In this document: in pieces, positions 16,886 through 25,576 of the stretch
How positions within the stretch are numbered: the first letter of the stretch is position 1
How the letters are laid out: every line of letters starts with the position of its first letter
Assembly (NCBI RefSeq): GCF_000971155.1
Contig: NZ_BBLX01000012.1
Coordinates: forward strand, 1 to 64,000
Direction: 5' to 3'
Length of the DNA: 64,000 bases
From: Demequina maris
GTDB taxonomy: Bacteria > Actinomycetota > Actinomycetes > Actinomycetales > Demequinaceae
Translations under genes and position numbers: made by a program
Notes under the pieces: generated by a model
Seen by the model: the letters and a program-made list of their open reading frames with translations, nothing else
What the model was told of the DNA's origin: nothing
Database searches by the model: none

Positions 16886-19768
16886 TTACAACGCCGCCCA
16901 CGCCTCGCGGCGCACCATCACGCGGTCGAGCGCCCGCAGGAACCGCGCAACGGCATCGTCGTCGATCGTGAGCGGCGGCTTGATCTTCAGCACGTTCTTG
17001 TGGTCCCCGGTGGGCTGCACGATGACGCCCTCGTCGAGGAGCGCCTCGCAGATCGCGAGCGCGCCGGCCGGATCCGGCTCGTCCGGCCCGCCGTGCACCA
17101 CCTCGACGCCCAGGTAGAGCCCCATCCCGTGGACGGCGCCGAGCGCGGGGAACCGATCGCACAGGCCGAGCAGCCCGCCGCGCAGCCGCTCCCCCACCAC
17201 CCGCGCGTTCTCCTGCAGGCCGTCCTCGTCGAGCACGCGCAGGACCGTCGACCCGACCACGCAGCTCACGGGGCTCCCGCCCGCCGAGGAGAAGAACGAG
17301 CCCTCGACGGCGAACGCCTCGGCGATCTCCCGCGTCGTGATGACCGCGCCGAGCGGGTGGCCGTTGCCCATGGCCTTCGCGACCGCGATCACGTCCGGCA
17401 CCACGCCCTGCTGCTCGAAGCCCCAGAAGTGCGCGCCGAGCCTGCCGTAGCTCACCTGCACCTCGTCCGATACGACGATGCCGCCGCGCGCCCGCACCGC
17501 CTCCGCGAGTCCCGCGAGGTAGCCGTCGGGCAGCAGGATGCCGCCGCCGTTGCCGAAGATCGGCTCCGCCACGAGGCCCGCCAGGGCGACCCCCGCATCG
17601 TCCAGCTCCGCGAGCCGCGCGAGCGCGTCCTCGAGATAGCGGCCCGCGTCGGCGCCGCGATGCCGGCCGCGGTAGGTGTTGGGCGCGTCGAGCAGGCGGA
17701 CCCACTCAGGCCTCGACTCGAGCGCGCCCGGGTTGTCCCCGAGCGACGTCGAGATCGCATCGGCCCCCACGGTCCAGCCGTGATACGCCTCGGTGAGCGC
17801 GAGGATGTCGGTGCGGCCGGTGGCGGCGCGCGCGACGCGGATCGCGAGGTCGACCGCCTCCGAGCCGCTGTTGACCAGCAGCACGGAGTCGAGGCCCTCG
17901 GGCGCGCGGGCGGCGAGCTCCTCCGAGAAGGCGACCACCGCCTCGTAGTGGAAGCGCGAGTTGGTGTTGAGCAGCCGCAGCTGGCGGTCGACGGCGTCCG
18001 CGACCCGGGGCTCGCCGTGGCCCAGGATCGCCACGTTGTTGACCATGTCGAGGTAGCCGCGGCCGCGGGTGTCGAGCAGGTGGTGGCGCCAGCCGCGCTC
18101 GATGCGCGGCGGCGCATCGTAGTAGTGCTCCTGGACGCGGGCGAAGGACGCGTCGCGGGCGGCGAGCAGCGCCTCGGGCGTGGGGGACGACGCGAGGTTC
18201 GCCGGGACTCGGCCGAGCAGCGGGGCGGGGTCCGGGCAGAGCGCCGCCCACGCCTCGTCGTTGCCAGGCGCCATGCGCGCGGGCGGGGTGAGGCCGGGCA
18301 GCACCGACTGCCACAGCAGCACCACGGCCGCGCCGTCGCCGGCCGCCGCGGCGTGCGCGAGCGTCTCGCCCGCGACGACGCGCGTGCCCGCGGCGACCGC
18401 CGGCGCGACGCCGCGCAGGTGGACCGCCGGGCCGTAGTCGACACGGACGGCGAGCGCGTCGCCGTCGACCGCCGCCACGACGCCGCCGTTCGGGCTGACC
18501 ACCGGGGTGCCCGGCGCGACGGCGATCGCTCGCCCCGCGAGCCGCGAGCGAGGCGTGCCCGCGCGTCCCGCGTCGGGGAGGAGGAGGTGCTCGTCGTAGC
18601 GGCTGAGCGCGCCAGCGCCGTCGCCGCGCGCCTGGGCCAGCGCGGCCCGCAGAGCGCCGGGCTCGAGCCACGCGCCGGCGTCGTACGCGGGGGACGTCAC
18701 CGACAGGTCGGCCTCAGGCGCGTCGACCAGCCCGGCGATCATCGGCGTGAAGGTGCGCGAGGCCGGCTCGGGCACCCGCCCGAGCGCGTGCCGCACGAGC
18801 AGCTCGGCCTCGTCGAGTCCGAGCGAGAGCGCGCGCTCGAGCATGCGCGCCTCCAGCGGCCGTCGCGCTCGGGCGTAGTCGTTCGCGGGGTCCTCGGCCA
18901 GCACCCGCTCCCCCGCCGCCGCCAGCACCACCGCGCGCGCGACCACGAGAGGCCACAGCGCGACGACGTCCTCCTCAGCGAGCGGCGACTCGCGGTCGAA
19001 GGCGGCGACCGCGTCGAGCGAGTCCCGCACGGCGGCGCCGTCGTGCTGCAGGAGCGCGCACGCGAGGATGGCGGCCTCCCCGACCGTCCAGCCGAGCCCG
19101 ACGTCGCCGAGGTCGATGATCCCGGCAACCGCACCGTCGCCGTCGACCAGCACGTTGTCCGCGGTGAGGTCGCCGTGGACGGCCTGGACGCGCAGGCGGC
19201 CGGCCACCTCCGCGAGGCGCGCACCGGCGGCCTCGAGCAGGGCCGCGAGCCGGGCGTGCTCGTCGGTCTCGAGGACGGGCGCGGCATCGTCGAGGACCTC
19301 CCGCGCGCGGCGCAGGTCCCACGCCCCGGACGCCAGGCCGGGGTGGTCGAGGCCCTCGAGCGAGCGCGTCACAGCCCCGGCGGTCGCGCCGAGCGCGGCG
19401 GGCAGGCCCTCCGGCAGCCGGGCGGCGCCGACGGGCGGCTCGCCGTCGAGGAAGTCGAGCAGCCGAGCGTGGGTCCCGTCCCCGAGCGGGACGATGCGCG
19501 CGCCGTCCAGGGCCGGATGCACGCGTGGCACGGCGGCGGCCACACCCGGGTCCGCCGCGAGGTGCGCGAGCGCCGCGTCCTGCGCCTCGAGCGAGTCGCG
19601 GGGCACGCCCGCATGCGAGACCTTGAGGAGCCGGCGCGTGCCGTCGGCAAGCGTGAGGAGGACGTTGCGGTCCTCGTTGCTGCCGAGGTCGCGGGCCTCG
19701 GCGAGGTCGAGGCCCCAGTCCCGCGCGGCGAGCGCACGCAGGGAGGCCAGGTCGTGGTCGGCGCTCAT
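16886..19768 (-). CDS. Kinase / M23-like / class III aminotransferase-fold fusion (predicted amino-alcohol kinase and phospho-lyase)
   Basis: This is a 960-residue three-domain protein. Residues 1-330 are an APH-type phosphotransferase with catalytic H198GDLTADN and metal-binding IIDLGD (217-222). Residues about 405-490 resemble an M23 peptidase/lipoyl-like beta domain (GTPVVSPNGGVVAAVDGD, VAGETLAHA) but show no obvious zinc ligands, so it is probably structural. Residues 530-960 are a class III PLP enzyme with LVNSGSEAVDLAIRVARA, SDEV (D768) and PLP lysine K798 in VAKAMGNGHPLG. Human homologues exist as separate hydroxylysine kinase and phospho-lyases (AGXT2L1/2) acting on phosphoethanolamine or phosphohydroxylysine. 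I infer phosphorylation then elimination of an amino alcohol, giving aldehyde, phosphate and ammonia. The substrate is unknown. Confidence 0.85.
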   Translation of the reverse strand: MSADHDLASLRALAARDWGLDLAEARDLGSNEDRNVLLTLADGTRRLLKVSHAGVPRDSLEAQDAALAHLAADPGVAAAVPRVHPALDGARIVPLGDGTHARLLDFLDGEPPVGAARLPEGLPAALGATAGAVTRSLEGLDHPGLASGAWDLRRAREVLDDAAPVLETDEHARLAALLEAAGARLAEVAGRLRVQAVHGDLTADNVLVDGDGAVAGIIDLGDVGLGWTVGEAAILACALLQHDGAAVRDSLDAVAAFDRESPLAEEDVVALWPLVVARAVVLAAAGERVLAEDPANDYARARRPLEARMLERALSLGLDEAELLVRHALGRVPEPASRTFTPMIAGLVDAPEADLSVTSPAYDAGAWLEPGALRAALAQARGDGAGALSRYDEHLLLPDAGRAGTPRSRLAGRAIAVAPGTPVVSPNGGVVAAVDGDALAVRVDYGPAVHLRGVAPAVAAGTRVVAGETLAHAAAAGDGAAVVLLWQSVLPGLTPPARMAPGNDEAWAALCPDPAPLLGRVPANLASSPTPEALLAARDASFARVQEHYYDAPPRIERGWRHHLLDTRGRGYLDMVNNVAILGHGEPRVADAVDRQLRLLNTNSRFHYEAVVAFSEELAARAPEGLDSVLLVNSGSEAVDLAIRVARAATGRTDILALTEAYHGWTVGADAISTSLGDNPGALESRPEWVRLLDAPNTYRGRHRGADAGRYLEDALARLAELDDAGVALAGLVAEPIFGNGGGILLPDGYLAGLAEAVRARGGIVVSDEVQVSYGRLGAHFWGFEQQGVVPDVIAVAKAMGNGHPLGAVITTREIAEAFAVEGSFFSSAGGSPVSCVVGSTVLRVLDEDGLQENARVVGERLRGGLLGLCDRFPALGAVHGMGLYLGVEVVHGGPDEPDPAGALAICEALLDEGVIVQPTGDHKNVLKIKPPLTIDDDAVARFLRALDRVMVRREAWAAL

Positions 19769-19843
19769 GATGAGCGCATCGTCGCACGACCGGCGGCGCT
19801 CGGCCCGCGACGCGCGCGACGCCGCGGGCCGAGCGAGATCTCG

Positions 19844-20791
19844 CTAGGCGGAGGCCTCCGTCAGCGCCGCGAGCTCCTCGGAGGTCAGCTCGAGCGTCAT
19901 GGCGGCGAGCAGCGGCTCGAGCTGCTCGACGGTACGTGCGGACGCGATCGGCGCGACCACGGTGGGCTGGTCGCGCAGCCATGCGAGGGCCACGGCGGCG
20001 ACGGGCACGTCGTTGGCCTCGGCCGCCGCGTCGAGCGCCGCGAGCACGCGGCGGCCACGGTCGTCGAGGTACTCGCCGGCCTGCGCGGCACGCTGGCTGT
20101 CGACGTCCTCGCCGTCGCGGTACTTGCCGGTGAGGAAGCCCTTCGCGAGCGCCCAGTAGGGCAGCACGCCGAGGCCGTGGCGCTCCGCGGCGGAGCGCAG
20201 CTCGCCCTCGAAGTCGCGCTCCATGAGGTTGTAGTGAGGCTGGAGCGCGACCGGACGGTGGAGGCCGTCGCGCTCGGCGATCGCGAACCACTCGTCGATG
20301 CGGTCGGCGCTGTAGTTGGAGATGCCGATCTCCCGCACGAGGCCCTCGTCCACCAGGCGCGAGAAGGCGGCGACGGTCTCGTCGAGCGGGGTGGAGGCGT
20401 CGTCGAAGTGCGCGTAGTAGAGGTCGATGCGGTCGGTCTGGAGGCGCGCGAGGCTGGCGCGCGCGGCCGCGGCGACGTTCTCCGCCGACAGGCCCGCGTA
20501 CTGCGGATGCTGGCTCACCTTCGTGGCGACGAGGATCTCGTCGCGGCGCCCGCGGCTCGCGGCCCACTCGCCGATGACGGTCTCGGACTCGCCGCCGCCG
20601 TTGCCCTCGGCCCATGCCGAGTAGACGTCCGCGGTATCGATCATGACGCCGCCGCCCCCGACGAAGGCGTCGAGGATCGCGTACGAGGCGTCGCGGCCGG
20701 CGGTCCAGCCGAAGACGTTGCCGCCGAGCGCCAGGGAGGCGCGCGACAGGTCGAGGGTTCCGAGTGCGGTGGCGGTGATCTCTGCTGTCAT
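19844..20791 (-). CDS. Aldo/keto reductase
   Basis: This is a 315-residue TIM-barrel NADPH-dependent oxidoreductase. The tetrad is visible: Asp and Tyr in DTADVYSAW, Lys in LVATKVSQH, and His in LYYAHFDD. GISNYSADRIDEW and the C-terminal PIASARTVEQLEPLL NADPH-binding segment are typical. Together with LALGGNVFGWTAG near the start, this fits the YajO/YhdN-like group. It is co-oriented with the fusion enzyme 75 bp downstream, so it might reduce the aldehyde that enzyme makes; that link is speculative. Confidence 0.9.
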   Translation of the reverse strand: MTAEITATALGTLDLSRASLALGGNVFGWTAGRDASYAILDAFVGGGGVMIDTADVYSAWAEGNGGGESETVIGEWAASRGRRDEILVATKVSQHPQYAGLSAENVAAAARASLARLQTDRIDLYYAHFDDASTPLDETVAAFSRLVDEGLVREIGISNYSADRIDEWFAIAERDGLHRPVALQPHYNLMERDFEGELRSAAERHGLGVLPYWALAKGFLTGKYRDGEDVDSQRAAQAGEYLDDRGRRVLAALDAAAEANDVPVAAVALAWLRDQPTVVAPIASARTVEQLEPLLAAMTLELTSEELAALTEASA

Positions 20792-20837
20792 GCAGATGTC
20801 AACGATCGACGCCGCGCGAGATTCCCGGACCGAGGAC

Positions 20838-21254
20838 CTAGAACAGCCCGAGGATCACGCCCGCGACCGCGAGCGCCACCGTGTCGTGCGCGGTGTCGAT
20901 CGCCGTGACCGCTGGGCTGCGCACCGCGAAGCCGTTGTGGATCGCGTGGGCGCCGCCACGGAACACAAGGCCGATGAGCGCGCCGAGCAGCAGCCCGCCC
21001 GTCCAGTCCTCGACGCCCAGGCCGTTCATCAGCATCGCCAGCAGGATCACGCCGAGGATGTTGAACGCGATGGTGCCGCCGAAGGCCGCCCCCATGTTGG
21101 CGTCCTTCATGAGGTCGTCGGTGACCCCGGCCTTGTCGCGCCATACCTTCCAGAAGCCCGCCGGCGAGTACCACCACCAGCCGATCGCGAAGCTCACGAC
21201 GAACGCCACGAGCACCCCGATCCAGTCGATCCCGTCGAACGTGAACCAGTCCAT
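20838..21254 (-). CDS. DUF1761 membrane protein
   Basis: This is a 138-residue protein with four hydrophobic helices. The family signature region is IGWWWYSPAGFWKVWRDKAG, followed by NILGVILLAMLMNGLG and LGALIGLVFRGGAHAIHN. ATG 21254 is preceded by GGGGAGGGG. No function is known for DUF1761. It lies 46 bp upstream of the aldo/keto reductase on the same strand. Confidence 0.82.
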   Translation of the reverse strand: MDWFTFDGIDWIGVLVAFVVSFAIGWWWYSPAGFWKVWRDKAGVTDDLMKDANMGAAFGGTIAFNILGVILLAMLMNGLGVEDWTGGLLLGALIGLVFRGGAHAIHNGFAVRSPAVTAIDTAHDTVALAVAGVILGLF

Positions 21255-21333
21255 GACCCCTCCCCGGGTCCACGGGTCGCCGCTGCGGCCCCTCACCGCG
21301 AGCGTATCCCCTGGCACCGACGCCCGTGCCACC

Positions 21334-21417
21334 GACGCAACCGGCGTACGAGACCGCCCTCACGCGCATCGTCCCTGGTGCCGCATGGCGGGATCGATCC
21401 TGTACGCCGGTTGCGTC
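21334..21417. repeat. 84-bp palindromic element with 16-bp inverted ends
   Basis: GACGCAACCGGCGTAC (21334-21349) and its exact complement GTACGCCGGTTGCGTC (21402-21417) bound 52 bases that include one CGCATCGTCC motif. It lies in the spacer between a SRPBCC gene and the DUF1761 gene. There is no coding capacity. The size and ends are MITE- or REP-like, but no second copy is visible here. Confidence 0.7.
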
Positions 21418-21451
21418 AGGAAGGCGGGCGGGCGGCGGGACGATGCGCGGC

Positions 21452-21922
21452 TCAGGCGGGCTCGCGGCCCTCCGCCGCCGCGGCGATGTGCTCGAGGTCC
21501 TGCGCGAGCGCCTTCTGGGTCGCCTTCATGCCGGCCTTGCCGAACAGCAGCCAGCCGATGCGCTGCGCCGGACCCGGGCTCGGGGTCTCGGCTGAGAAGT
21601 CGCAGACGAGGCGCGTGCCGCCGTCGACCTCCTCGAGCGAGTAGACCGTCCGGTACTCGGTGCCGCGGGACTCGGCATGGATCGCCGTGGACCGAGGCGC
21701 GTCGACCTCGACGACCTCCATCTCCTCGGTCTCCTCGCGGCCCCACATCTTGCGGGTCTCGCGCCACCGGACGCCGACCGCGTAGCCCTCGCCCTCGAGC
21801 CGCTCGAGGCTCACGATCGCGGGGATGACCTCCGACGCGTAGTCCAGGTCCGTGATGACGTCCCAGACCCGCTCGACCGCCGCCGCGATCTCCTTCTCGG
21901 CGCGCACGCTGTGCCCCACCAT
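21452..21922 (-). CDS. SRPBCC family protein (polyketide cyclase-like), copy 1
   Basis: This is a 156-residue START/SRPBCC-fold protein with a hydrophobic ligand pocket. Typical landmarks are IAAAVERVWDVITDLDYASEVIP at the N-terminus, RWRETRKMWGREE mid-chain, and a C-terminal helix QRIGWLLFGKAGMKATQKALAQDLEHIA. The ligand is unknown. It follows a second SRPBCC gene on the same strand with 56 bp between them. Confidence 0.85.
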   Translation of the reverse strand: MVGHSVRAEKEIAAAVERVWDVITDLDYASEVIPAIVSLERLEGEGYAVGVRWRETRKMWGREETEEMEVVEVDAPRSTAIHAESRGTEYRTVYSLEEVDGGTRLVCDFSAETPSPGPAQRIGWLLFGKAGMKATQKALAQDLEHIAAAAEGREPA

Positions 21923-21978
21923 GACCCGTCCCCTCTGCCGGCTCCGCTCAGGCTAACCCTCCCCGACCGATGCGCCGG

Positions 21979-22446
21979 TCAGGAGAAGTGCCTGATGAGG
22001 TCGCCGATGTCGGCCTTGAGCCGGACGGTGCCGCCCAGCGAGAAGAAGGTCGAGATGGCCCGGCGCATCGCGCGCTCCGCGATCGACGGGTTCGAGTGGT
22101 ACACGTGGAAGACCCTGCGCACGAGCGTGCCGTCCTCCGACTCCGACAGGAACGTGGTCGACGTGAACACGCCGTCGGGACCCACGCGCTCCTGCACGAG
22201 CCGGTGGTACGGGTCCGTCGCGACGGTCGTGAGCCGCACCACCACGGGCTCGCTGCCGGCGTCCTTCTCCGTGAACTGCATGACGTGCCCGACCTCGCCG
22301 GGGATCCCGGCCTCGGTCACCGCCTGGCTGACCATCGTGAACACCTCGACGCGCAGCTCCGGGTCCGTGAGCGCATGCCACACGTCCTTGGCGGACGCAG
22401 GCACGAGGCCCTCCCTCTCGACCGACACATCCAGCGGCCCGGGCAT
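21979..22446 (-). CDS. SRPBCC family protein, copy 2
   Basis: This 155-residue protein with the same fold class has VSVEREGLVPASAKDVWHALTDPE at the start and VFHVYHSNPSIAERAMRRAISTFFSLGG near the end. ATG 22446 is preceded by GAGGAGGAGG and is preferred over a longer open frame upstream that would run through the cys leader. It diverges from the cysK leader. It is not closely similar to the neighbouring SRPBCC gene, so this is a functional pair rather than a recent duplication. Confidence 0.78.
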   Translation of the reverse strand: MPGPLDVSVEREGLVPASAKDVWHALTDPELRVEVFTMVSQAVTEAGIPGEVGHVMQFTEKDAGSEPVVVRLTTVATDPYHRLVQERVGPDGVFTSTTFLSESEDGTLVRRVFHVYHSNPSIAERAMRRAISTFFSLGGTVRLKADIGDLIRHFS

Positions 22447-22524
22447 GACGCCTCCTCCTCGGGGCGTTCGGGGCGCGCCCCTCCTCCCACCGTAATAGCA
22501 GGAAGGGCGTCCCGCCCGGAGGGT

Positions 22525-22554
22525 TGCGGGCGTCGTGGGCGCGGCGCTAGCCTG
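22525..22554 (+). promoter_or_regulatory. Candidate cys leader promoter
   Basis: TTGCGG (22525-22530) and TAGCCT (22549-22554) are separated by 18 bases. They would start transcription about 20 bases before the leader peptide ATG, leaving room for its ribosome site. Confidence 0.45.
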
Positions 22555-22582
22555 ACCCCGAAGCCCACGAAAGGTCGGGGAG

Positions 22583-22684
22583 ATGAGCATCGAGCGCCGT
22601 GCGGTCACCGCACTTGGCTCTGCCCTCCTCGCGTGCGCTCTCGATGACACCTGTGGCCGCTGCTGCGGCTGCTGCTGTCTGTAG
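22583..22684 (+). CDS. Cysteine-rich leader peptide upstream of cysK
   Basis: This 33-codon open frame begins ATG-AGC-ATC-GAG with a purine-rich AAAGG...GGGGAG tract before it, and ends TAG at 22682-22684. It contains seven Cys codons, six of them in the last ten residues (TCGRCCGCCCL). Cys is otherwise one of the rarest residues in this proteome. The stop codon abuts a stem-loop and cysK starts 136 bases later. This fits a cysteine-responsive attenuator like the poly-Cys short ORFs of mycobacteria: ribosomes stalled for Cys-tRNA would alter downstream folding and raise cysK-cysE expression. Confidence 0.82.
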   Translation: MSIERRAVTALGSALLACALDDTCGRCCGCCCL

Positions 22685-22740
22685 AGCGCTGGAAGCGCCT
22701 CGCCCGGCCACCGGCCGAGCCTCGTCCGCACCCAGCGCTC
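22684..22740 (+). promoter_or_regulatory. Attenuator stem-loop after the Cys leader
   Basis: GAGCGCTGG (22684-22692) pairs perfectly with CCAGCGCTC (22732-22740). Inside it CTCGCCCGG (22699-22707) pairs with CCGGCCGAG (22711-22719) with one mismatch. The outer stem begins on the last base of the leader stop codon, so a terminating or stalled ribosome would melt or permit it. A smaller GCATC/GATGC hairpin lies at 22749-22764. Confidence 0.65.
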
Positions 22741-22820
22741 GCCCCGGGCATCGATCCTGATGCTCCTGCGTTGTGCACCCCGGAACACCCACCTCTCAAG
22801 GGAAAAGAGGAAAGAAGCCC

Positions 22821-23756
22821 ATGGCACGCATCTACGAGGACGTCACCGCCCTCATCGGCAACACCCCCCTCGTCAAGATCAACCAGCTGACCGAGGGAGT
22901 CGACGCGACGGTGCTCGGCAAGCTCGAGTTCTACAACCCCGCGAACTCCGTCAAGGACCGCCTGGGCGTCGCCATCGTCGACGCCGCCGAGGCGGACGGC
23001 TCGCTCAAGGAGGGCGGCACGATCATCGAGGCGACGTCGGGCAACACCGGCATCGCGCTCGCCATGGTCGGCGCGGCCCGCGGCTACAACGTGGTCCTCA
23101 CCATGCCGGAGACGATGTCGAAGGAGCGCCGCGCGCTGCTGCGGGCCTTCGGCGCGGAGCTGGTCCTCACGCCGGGCCCGGAGGGCATGCGCGGTGCGGT
23201 CGAGGCCGCCAACAAGATCGCCGAGGAGCGTCCCGGCTCGATCCTCGCCCGCCAGTTCGCGAACGAGGCGAACCCCGCGATCCACCGCCGCACCACGGCG
23301 GAGGAGATCTGGGCCGACACCGACGGCGAGGTCGACATCGTCATCGCGGGCATCGGCACCGGCGGCACCATCACCGGCGTCGGCGAGGTGCTCAAGGAGC
23401 GCAAGCCGAGCGTCCAGATCATCGGTGTCGAGCCGGCCGAGTCGCCCATCCTCAACGGCGGCCAGCCCGGCCCGCACAAGATCCAGGGCATCGGCGCGAA
23501 CTTCGTGCCCGAGATCCTCAACACCGAGATCTACGACGAGATCTTCGACGTCGACGCCGAGACGGCGGTCGCGACGGCCCGTGCGGCCGCCCGCAAGGAG
23601 GGCCTGCTCGTGGGCATCTCCTCGGGTGCGGCCATCCACGCCGCCATCGAGGTCGCGAAGCGCCCGGAGAACGCCGGCAAGACCATCGTCGCGATCATCC
23701 CGTCGTTCGGTGAGCGCTACCTGTCCTCGGTCCTCTACTCGGACCTCATGGACTGA
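22821..23756 (+). CDS. cysK: Cysteine synthase A (O-acetylserine sulfhydrylase)
   Basis: This is a 311-residue PLP enzyme that makes cysteine from O-acetylserine and sulfide in the cytosol. The PLP lysine lies in NPANSVKDR. The substrate loop is TSGNTG, the phosphate-binding loop is [10 protein letters not shown], and the C-terminal SSGAAIHAA is present. ATG 22821 follows AGAGGAAAGAAG. It is preceded by a Cys-rich leader peptide and stem-loop and followed 49 bp later by cysE, the supplier of O-acetylserine. Confidence 0.97.
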   Translation: MARIYEDVTALIGNTPLVKINQLTEGVDATVLGKLEFYNPANSVKDRLGVAIVDAAEADGSLKEGGTIIEATSGNTGIALAMVGAARGYNVVLTMPETMSKERRALLRAFGAELVLTPGPEGMRGAVEAANKIAEERPGSILARQFANEANPAIHRRTTAEEIWADTDGEVDIVIAGIGTGGTITGVGEVLKERKPSVQIIGVEPAESPILNGGQPGPHKIQGIGANFVPEILNTEIYDEIFDVDAETAVATARAAARKEGLLVGISSGAAIHAAIEVAKRPENAGKTIVAIIPSFGERYLSSVLYSDLMD

Positions 23757-23805
23757 TCCCCGCCCTCCACGCACCACCCAGCAGTCCCCACCCGGAGGTA
23801 TCCAG

Positions 23806-24453
23806 ATGGCAGCCGAGATCGGAGCGCTCGCCCGAGCGCTCGAGGACATCCGCACCGCGAGGCAGCGCGACCCCGCCGCACCGGCGTGGTGGGTCATCGC
23901 GGGCTCCTACCAGGGCGTCCACGCCGTCTGGTACCACCGGCTGGCGCACTGGCTGTGGAAGCGGAACATGCGCTCGTACGCACGTCTCGTCTCCCAGTAC
24001 GCGCGCCGTGCCACCGGCATCGAGATCCACCCCGGCGCGCAGCTGGGACGGCGCGTGTTCATCGACCACGGCATGGGCGTCGTCATCGGCGAGACCGCCG
24101 TCGTGGGCGACGACGTGCTGATGTTCAACGGCATCAACCTGGGCGGCACCACGATGAGCCCGGGCAAGCGCCACCCCACGATCGGCGACCGCGTCGTCAT
24201 CGGCGCGGGCGCGAAGGTCCTCGGCCCGCTGCGGGTGGGACCGGACGCCCGCATCGGCGCCAACGCGGTGGTGGTCAAGGACGTGCCGGACGGCGCGACC
24301 GCGGTGGGCATCCCCGCCGTCATCCGCAACCACCCCGGACCCACGGAGGCGTCGACCGCCGCCTCGGCCGTGGACTCGGGCGACTCGCACCGCCACCCGG
24401 ACCCGGACGCTCCCCCGGAGCCCATCCGCGAGCCGGCGATGTACTACATCTAG
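23806..24453 (+). CDS. cysE: Serine O-acetyltransferase
   Basis: This 215-residue enzyme transfers acetyl from acetyl-CoA to serine, the first step of cysteine synthesis. A helical N-terminus (residues 1-65) precedes the left-handed beta-helix hexapeptide region ([28 protein letters not shown] onwards). The catalytic His is in [15 protein letters not shown] lies before the ATG. The C-terminus ends in Ile (AMYYI). Known CysE tails ending in Ile insert into the CysK active site, so a CysK-CysE complex is plausible. A terminator follows. Confidence 0.95.
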   Translation: MAAEIGALARALEDIRTARQRDPAAPAWWVIAGSYQGVHAVWYHRLAHWLWKRNMRSYARLVSQYARRATGIEIHPGAQLGRRVFIDHGMGVVIGETAVVGDDVLMFNGINLGGTTMSPGKRHPTIGDRVVIGAGAKVLGPLRVGPDARIGANAVVVKDVPDGATAVGIPAVIRNHPGPTEASTAASAVDSGDSHRHPDPDAPPEPIREPAMYYI

Positions 24454-24461
24454 CGGGTCCC

Positions 24462-24497
24462 GGAGAGGCCCCTCGCCCGTGGGCGGGGGGCCTCTCC
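24462..24497 (+). terminator. cysK-cysE operon terminator
   Basis: GGAGAGGCCCC and GGGGCCTCTCC form an 11-bp stem, with inner CGCCC/GGGCG pairing, starting nine bases after the cysE stop. Confidence 0.88.
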
Positions 24498-24541
24498 GCG
24501 TCCCTAGACTGGAGTCATCCCACCTCGAAGGAGACCAGTCG

Positions 24542-25474
24542 ATGAAGACGTTCACCCTGCCCGGAACCGAGATCACGGCCCCCGCCGTCGTGCTCGGCCT
24601 CATGCGCATCGTCGAGAAGTCCGATGAGGAGGTCCGCACCCTCGTGCAGACCGCCCTCGACGCGGGCATCGACTTCGTCGACCACGCGGACCTCTACGGC
24701 CCGCCGTACCACGGCTGCGAGCGCCGCTTCGCGGAGGCCCTCCAGCTCACGCCGTCGCAGCGCGAGGCGCTCACGATCCAGACGAAGTGCGGCATCCGTC
24801 AGCCCGGCCCGTACTTCGACTTCTCGTACGAGCACATCATCGAGTCCGTGCACGGCTCGCTCGAGGCGCTCGCCACGGACTACCTCGACATCCTGCTGCT
24901 GCACCGCCCCGACGCGCTCGTCGAGCCCGACGAGGTCGCGCGCGCCTTCGACGAGCTGCACGCGGCCGGGAAGGTGCGCCACTTCGGCGTCTCCAACCAC
25001 ACGCCGGGCCAGATCGAGCTGCTCAAGCGCAGCGTGCGCCAGCCGCTCGTCGCCAACCAGATCCAGCTGTCCGTGACCCACGCACCGTCGATCGCGAGCG
25101 GCATCGCGATGAACATGGGCGACCTCGACCAGTCGATCGACCGCGACAACGGGATCGTCGACTACTGCCGCCTCAACGACATCACGCTCCAGGCGTGGTC
25201 GCCGTTCCAGTCGCGCTTCTTCACCGGCCCGTTCCTGGGCAACCCGCACTACGAGGAGCTCAACAAGGTCATCGACCGCCTCGCGTGGAAGTACGAGGTG
25301 CCGGCCGAGGCGATCGCCGTCGCATGGCTCACGCGCCACCCGGCGCAGATGCAGGTGGTGCTGGGCACCACCACCCCGTCGCGCGTCGAGGCGGCGGCCA
25401 AGGGCGCCGACGTGCACCTCGCGCGCTCCGAGTGGTACGAGATGTTCCGCGCCGCGGGCCACACGGTGCCCTGA
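24542..25474 (+). CDS. Aldo/keto reductase (YdhF-like)
   Basis: This 310-residue NADPH-dependent TIM-barrel reductase has the tetrad Asp/Tyr in DHADLYGPPYHGCE, Lys in IQTKCGIR and His in LLLHRPDAL. FGVSNHTPGQIELL and the C-terminal VVLGTTTPSRVEAA follow. The length and the HADLYG motif match the YdhF/YcsN-type subgroup rather than the reductase at 19844. GAAGGAGA precedes the ATG. It stands alone between two strong hairpins. The substrate is unknown. Confidence 0.9.
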   Translation: MKTFTLPGTEITAPAVVLGLMRIVEKSDEEVRTLVQTALDAGIDFVDHADLYGPPYHGCERRFAEALQLTPSQREALTIQTKCGIRQPGPYFDFSYEHIIESVHGSLEALATDYLDILLLHRPDALVEPDEVARAFDELHAAGKVRHFGVSNHTPGQIELLKRSVRQPLVANQIQLSVTHAPSIASGIAMNMGDLDQSIDRDNGIVDYCRLNDITLQAWSPFQSRFFTGPFLGNPHYEELNKVIDRLAWKYEVPAEAIAVAWLTRHPAQMQVVLGTTTPSRVEAAAKGADVHLARSEWYEMFRAAGHTVP

Positions 25475-25489
25475 CCCGCGGGCCGCATG

Positions 25490-25528
25490 CGAAGGCCCCC
25501 TCTCCCAGTCAGGGAGAGGGGGCCTTCG
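25490..25528. terminator. Strong bidirectional terminator
   Basis: A perfect 17-bp stem, CGAAGGCCCCCTCTCCC with GGGAGAGGGGGCCTTCG, has a 5-nt AGTCA loop. It lies between the convergent aldo/keto reductase and dps genes. Confidence 0.93.
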
Positions 25529-25576
25529 TGCGGTGCGGGGCGGCGTTCGGGGACCTCCCCGCGGACGATGCGCGGG

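Noticed and set aside
17000..20908. A 1302-residue plus-strand open frame across the fusion enzyme and aldo/keto reductase
   Set aside because: Antisense shadow of well-supported minus-strand genes; low-complexity Arg/Ala/Gly composition and no family motif. Long empty frames are expected at this GC content.
21979..22827. A 282-residue form of the second SRPBCC protein
   Set aside because: The N-terminal extension runs antisense through the cys leader, lacks homology, and a strong ribosome site precedes ATG 22446.
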